Positions 41,709 to 43,311 of a DNA stretch of 43,311 nt are shown piece after piece; position 1 is the first letter of the stretch; every line of letters begins with the position of its first letter. The stretch spans positions 1 to 43,311 of the forward strand of contig VWND01000020.1 of the NCBI GenBank assembly GCA_009599575.1, written 5' to 3'. The stretch comes from Blumeriella jaapii. Taxonomy: Eukaryota; Ascomycota; Leotiomycetes; Helotiales; Drepanopezizaceae. Under the pieces are notes generated by a model. It worked only from the letters and a program-made list of their open reading frames with translations. It was not told where the DNA came from and did no database searches. Position numbers and translations under genes: made by a program.

Positions 41709-41773
41709 GTACTGTGCTGTATTGTACTGTAGAAGTTGGGGTACTGTACAGTACAGTATACTGTACTGTACAT
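41709..41773. repeat. Cluster of GTACTGT / TACAGTAC palindromic units
   Basis: At least five overlapping units of TACTGT or its complement ACAGTA within 65 bp; part of a motif that recurs in most intergenic spacers of the window. Confidence 0.7.
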
Positions 41774-41819
41774 TAACAGCCATGAAGCACAAGTCTTAAC
41801 CCCTGACTTGAAGATCAAT

Positions 41820-42015
41820 CCTTTGAAACAGGCTTTTGTCATTGCTGTTGAAAACATATATTTTTAAATATTAAAATCAGACCGTAACAACAGGCTTTTG
41901 TTAAATTCTGTTGAAATAGATACATATTTATATAAATAAAATATAGCAGGCCGTAACGAGAGGCTATTTTCAATTCTGTGTAGAAAAAAGAGTTAGTCAG
42001 ACCGCAACAATTTAT
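41820..42015. repeat. AT-rich island with imperfect direct repeats
   Basis: A block with AGACCGTAACAACAGGC (41878) recurs as AGGCCGTAACGAGAGGC (41949) and AGACCGCAACAA (41999). An AACAGGCTTTTGT segment occurs at 41826 and 41888. Spacing is irregular (50-71 bp). It could be a decayed repeat element; I cannot name one. Confidence 0.5.
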
Positions 42016-42515
42016 TCAGTGACATGACTTTTTTTGGAACATGGCGGCAATATCAACGAACCTTTAAGAAACGGTAGCAACATGAACGTCAAGGTACGTA
42101 CAAAAGGCGATGGCAACGCTTTTCACGGCCAATCGCTAATAACAAACCACATATCCTGCCACGCCAAAAGCCAATCAGCGGCGCCAAAAAAAGTTGAAGA
42201 TCCAAATCTGAGTGCAAAGTCCGATGACAAACACAGTTATGGCCGTAGCAAGCTTTTAATATATGTTTCCAAATCCGCAACATCTATCAACATCGTTTAG
42301 AGATTGGAAACCGAACCCCTTCCATAGGTACGTACGTACACTTCTACTTCTCTCTCGAGAAATGAAAGCAGCCGCGTTCCCTCGAACAAAAACCAGCCCT
42401 CGATCCCTCTCCTCCCCCTGGACACAGGTTTGCGCTCGACTTGAGCCCGAAAAGAACAAGACTGGAAGGAAGACAGAAAGGGATGATCTGGATTCACACC
42501 ACCCTTCTTTCCTCA

Positions 42516-42561
42516 CCTATCTATCTATCTATCTATCTATCCATCTATCCATCTATCCATA
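42516..42561. repeat. (CTAT)n / (CATCTATC)n microsatellite
   Basis: Tetranucleotide array grading from CTAT to CCAT units. Confidence 0.9.
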
Positions 42562-43122
42562 CTTGCCATTTGACCGTACGCGCACATCCACATCCACAAC
42601 CAGCCAGACCAACCAAACCCAACCCAACCCAACCCCGATCCGCCCGCAACCAACCTTTGCTTGTCTCCTGCTCTTGGAACGAGAGGAAACTCACCGCCTT
42701 TCCTTCCTTCCTTCCTCGCTTTCCATTCCACTCGCCTCCCCTCCCGCGTCTCATAGCAAATCAGTCGACTGTCAGTCAGTAAGTCAGTCAGTCACTCGGC
42801 CACGTATCCGCGCGTCTAGTCAACCCATATTTTTTGACGGTCTTACTGTGTAATGCAACGCAAAAACACCAAAAATCAAGCGCGCCCCTCATCATTCTTC
42901 TAAATTCATTCGTCGATCGCGCAACTTACCACAAGCCAAAAGGAACGAATCTTGAAATCTCACCATCACGAACCCCCCCTCCCCCGTCCAAAAAAAAAGC
43001 TGAAAGCAATGTCCATTCCCAACCCCCTCCAAAAGTTCGCAAGTATCTCATCCCTCTACACTCCATCAGCTCCACCCACCCACCCCCTTTCCCCATCGAC
43101 CATCATCTACCATCCCACCCCT

Positions 43123-43147
43123 CACTCACTCACTCACTCACTCATCG
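43123..43147. repeat. (CTCA)n microsatellite
   Basis: Six CTCA units. Confidence 0.85.
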
Positions 43148-43244
43148 CGCAAACAAAACAGTGCCACGCCGCAGTTCGCACCACCCACCCACCCATAATC
43201 GAGCTCGAGCTCTCTTTAGCAGGCGCGCTTCGCTCCGATCGGAA

Positions 43245-43266
43245 TCGCACGCACGCACGCACGCAC
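43245..43266. repeat. (GCAC)n microsatellite
   Basis: Five GCAC units near the window end. Confidence 0.85.
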
Positions 43267-43311
43267 CACGATCCCAACCAAGCCAGACCCGGCGGCGGCG
43301 CGGTGATACAC

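Larger units (their letters stand above)
40817..43311. other. Gene-free right end, promoter-like toward the window edge
   Basis: No gene recognised. Features: GTACTGTAC-type clusters (41392-41415, 41709-41773), (ATCC)n, an AT-rich island with imperfect repeats (about 41820-42015), a CCAAT-containing stretch near 42170, (CTAT)n/(CATC)n, GTCA, CTCA and GCAC microsatellites, and long CT-rich runs. CCAAT plus CT-rich, CA-rich sequence resembles a fungal promoter or leader, so a plus-strand gene may start beyond the window; this is inference. Confidence 0.45.

Noticed and set aside
1..43311. tRNA or rRNA genes, Starship-type captain (tyrosine recombinase) or biosynthetic cluster
   Set aside because: Reading both strands I saw no cloverleaf with a TTC box, no rRNA, no DUF3435-like protein and no PKS/NRPS modules.

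Overview
This window looks like a chromosome segment from a filamentous ascomycete (Pezizomycotina, probably a Sordariomycete-like fungus). The evidence is short GT..AG introns of 53-83 bp, fungal-type enzymes and a fungal AAAP amino-acid permease, a Tad-like LINE, a chromodomain Ty3/gypsy retrotransposon, and long AT-rich blocks carrying the C-to-T / G-to-A signature of repeat-induced point mutation (RIP). No single marker fixes the genus.

Left arm (1-7,508): a broken DUF3500-family gene on the minus strand and a broken fumarylacetoacetate-hydrolase (FAH) family gene on the plus strand diverge from a ~340 bp spacer. Next comes a transketolase-like gene on the minus strand, complete except for the loss of one base, with a pair of CACGTG boxes about 400 bp upstream. 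The sequence from there to 7,508 is intergenic.

Transposon nest (7,498-33,191): a RIP-mutated LINE (7,509-26,621, flanked by the 11-bp duplication CCCCCCGGTCC) was split by a RIP-mutated gypsy element C (minus strand, 9,171-22,049, duplication CTCGC). C was in turn split by an unmutated gypsy element A (plus strand, 13,104-19,516, duplication GCGTC). A fourth insertion, gypsy element B (minus strand, 26,776-33,186, duplication GAATT), lies 155 bp beyond the LINE. A, B and C belong to one family: 266-bp TG..CA LTRs (294 bp in C), gag, then protease, reverse transcriptase, RNase H, integrase and chromodomain, with an apparent Tf1/sushi-type self-primer. The order of events is readable: LINE, then C, then RIP, then A; B is also post-RIP. 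Everywhere I compared them, A and B differ only by short insertions that break reading frames.

Right arm (33,192-43,311): gene-poor DNA rich in microsatellites and minisatellites, with a 5'-truncated tail of the same LINE at about 34,735-35,035, and one clear, apparently intact three-exon AAAP amino-acid transporter (37,377-38,889, minus). The last 4.3 kb is intergenic and may be the promoter or leader of a gene beyond the window.

I found no rRNA, tRNA, CRISPR array or giant cargo transposon, and nothing that amounts to a wholly new system. The most informative features are the dated nested insertions, the self-priming signal, the CpG-rich RIP residue, and the indel-only divergence of A and B, which may be biological or an assembly artefact.
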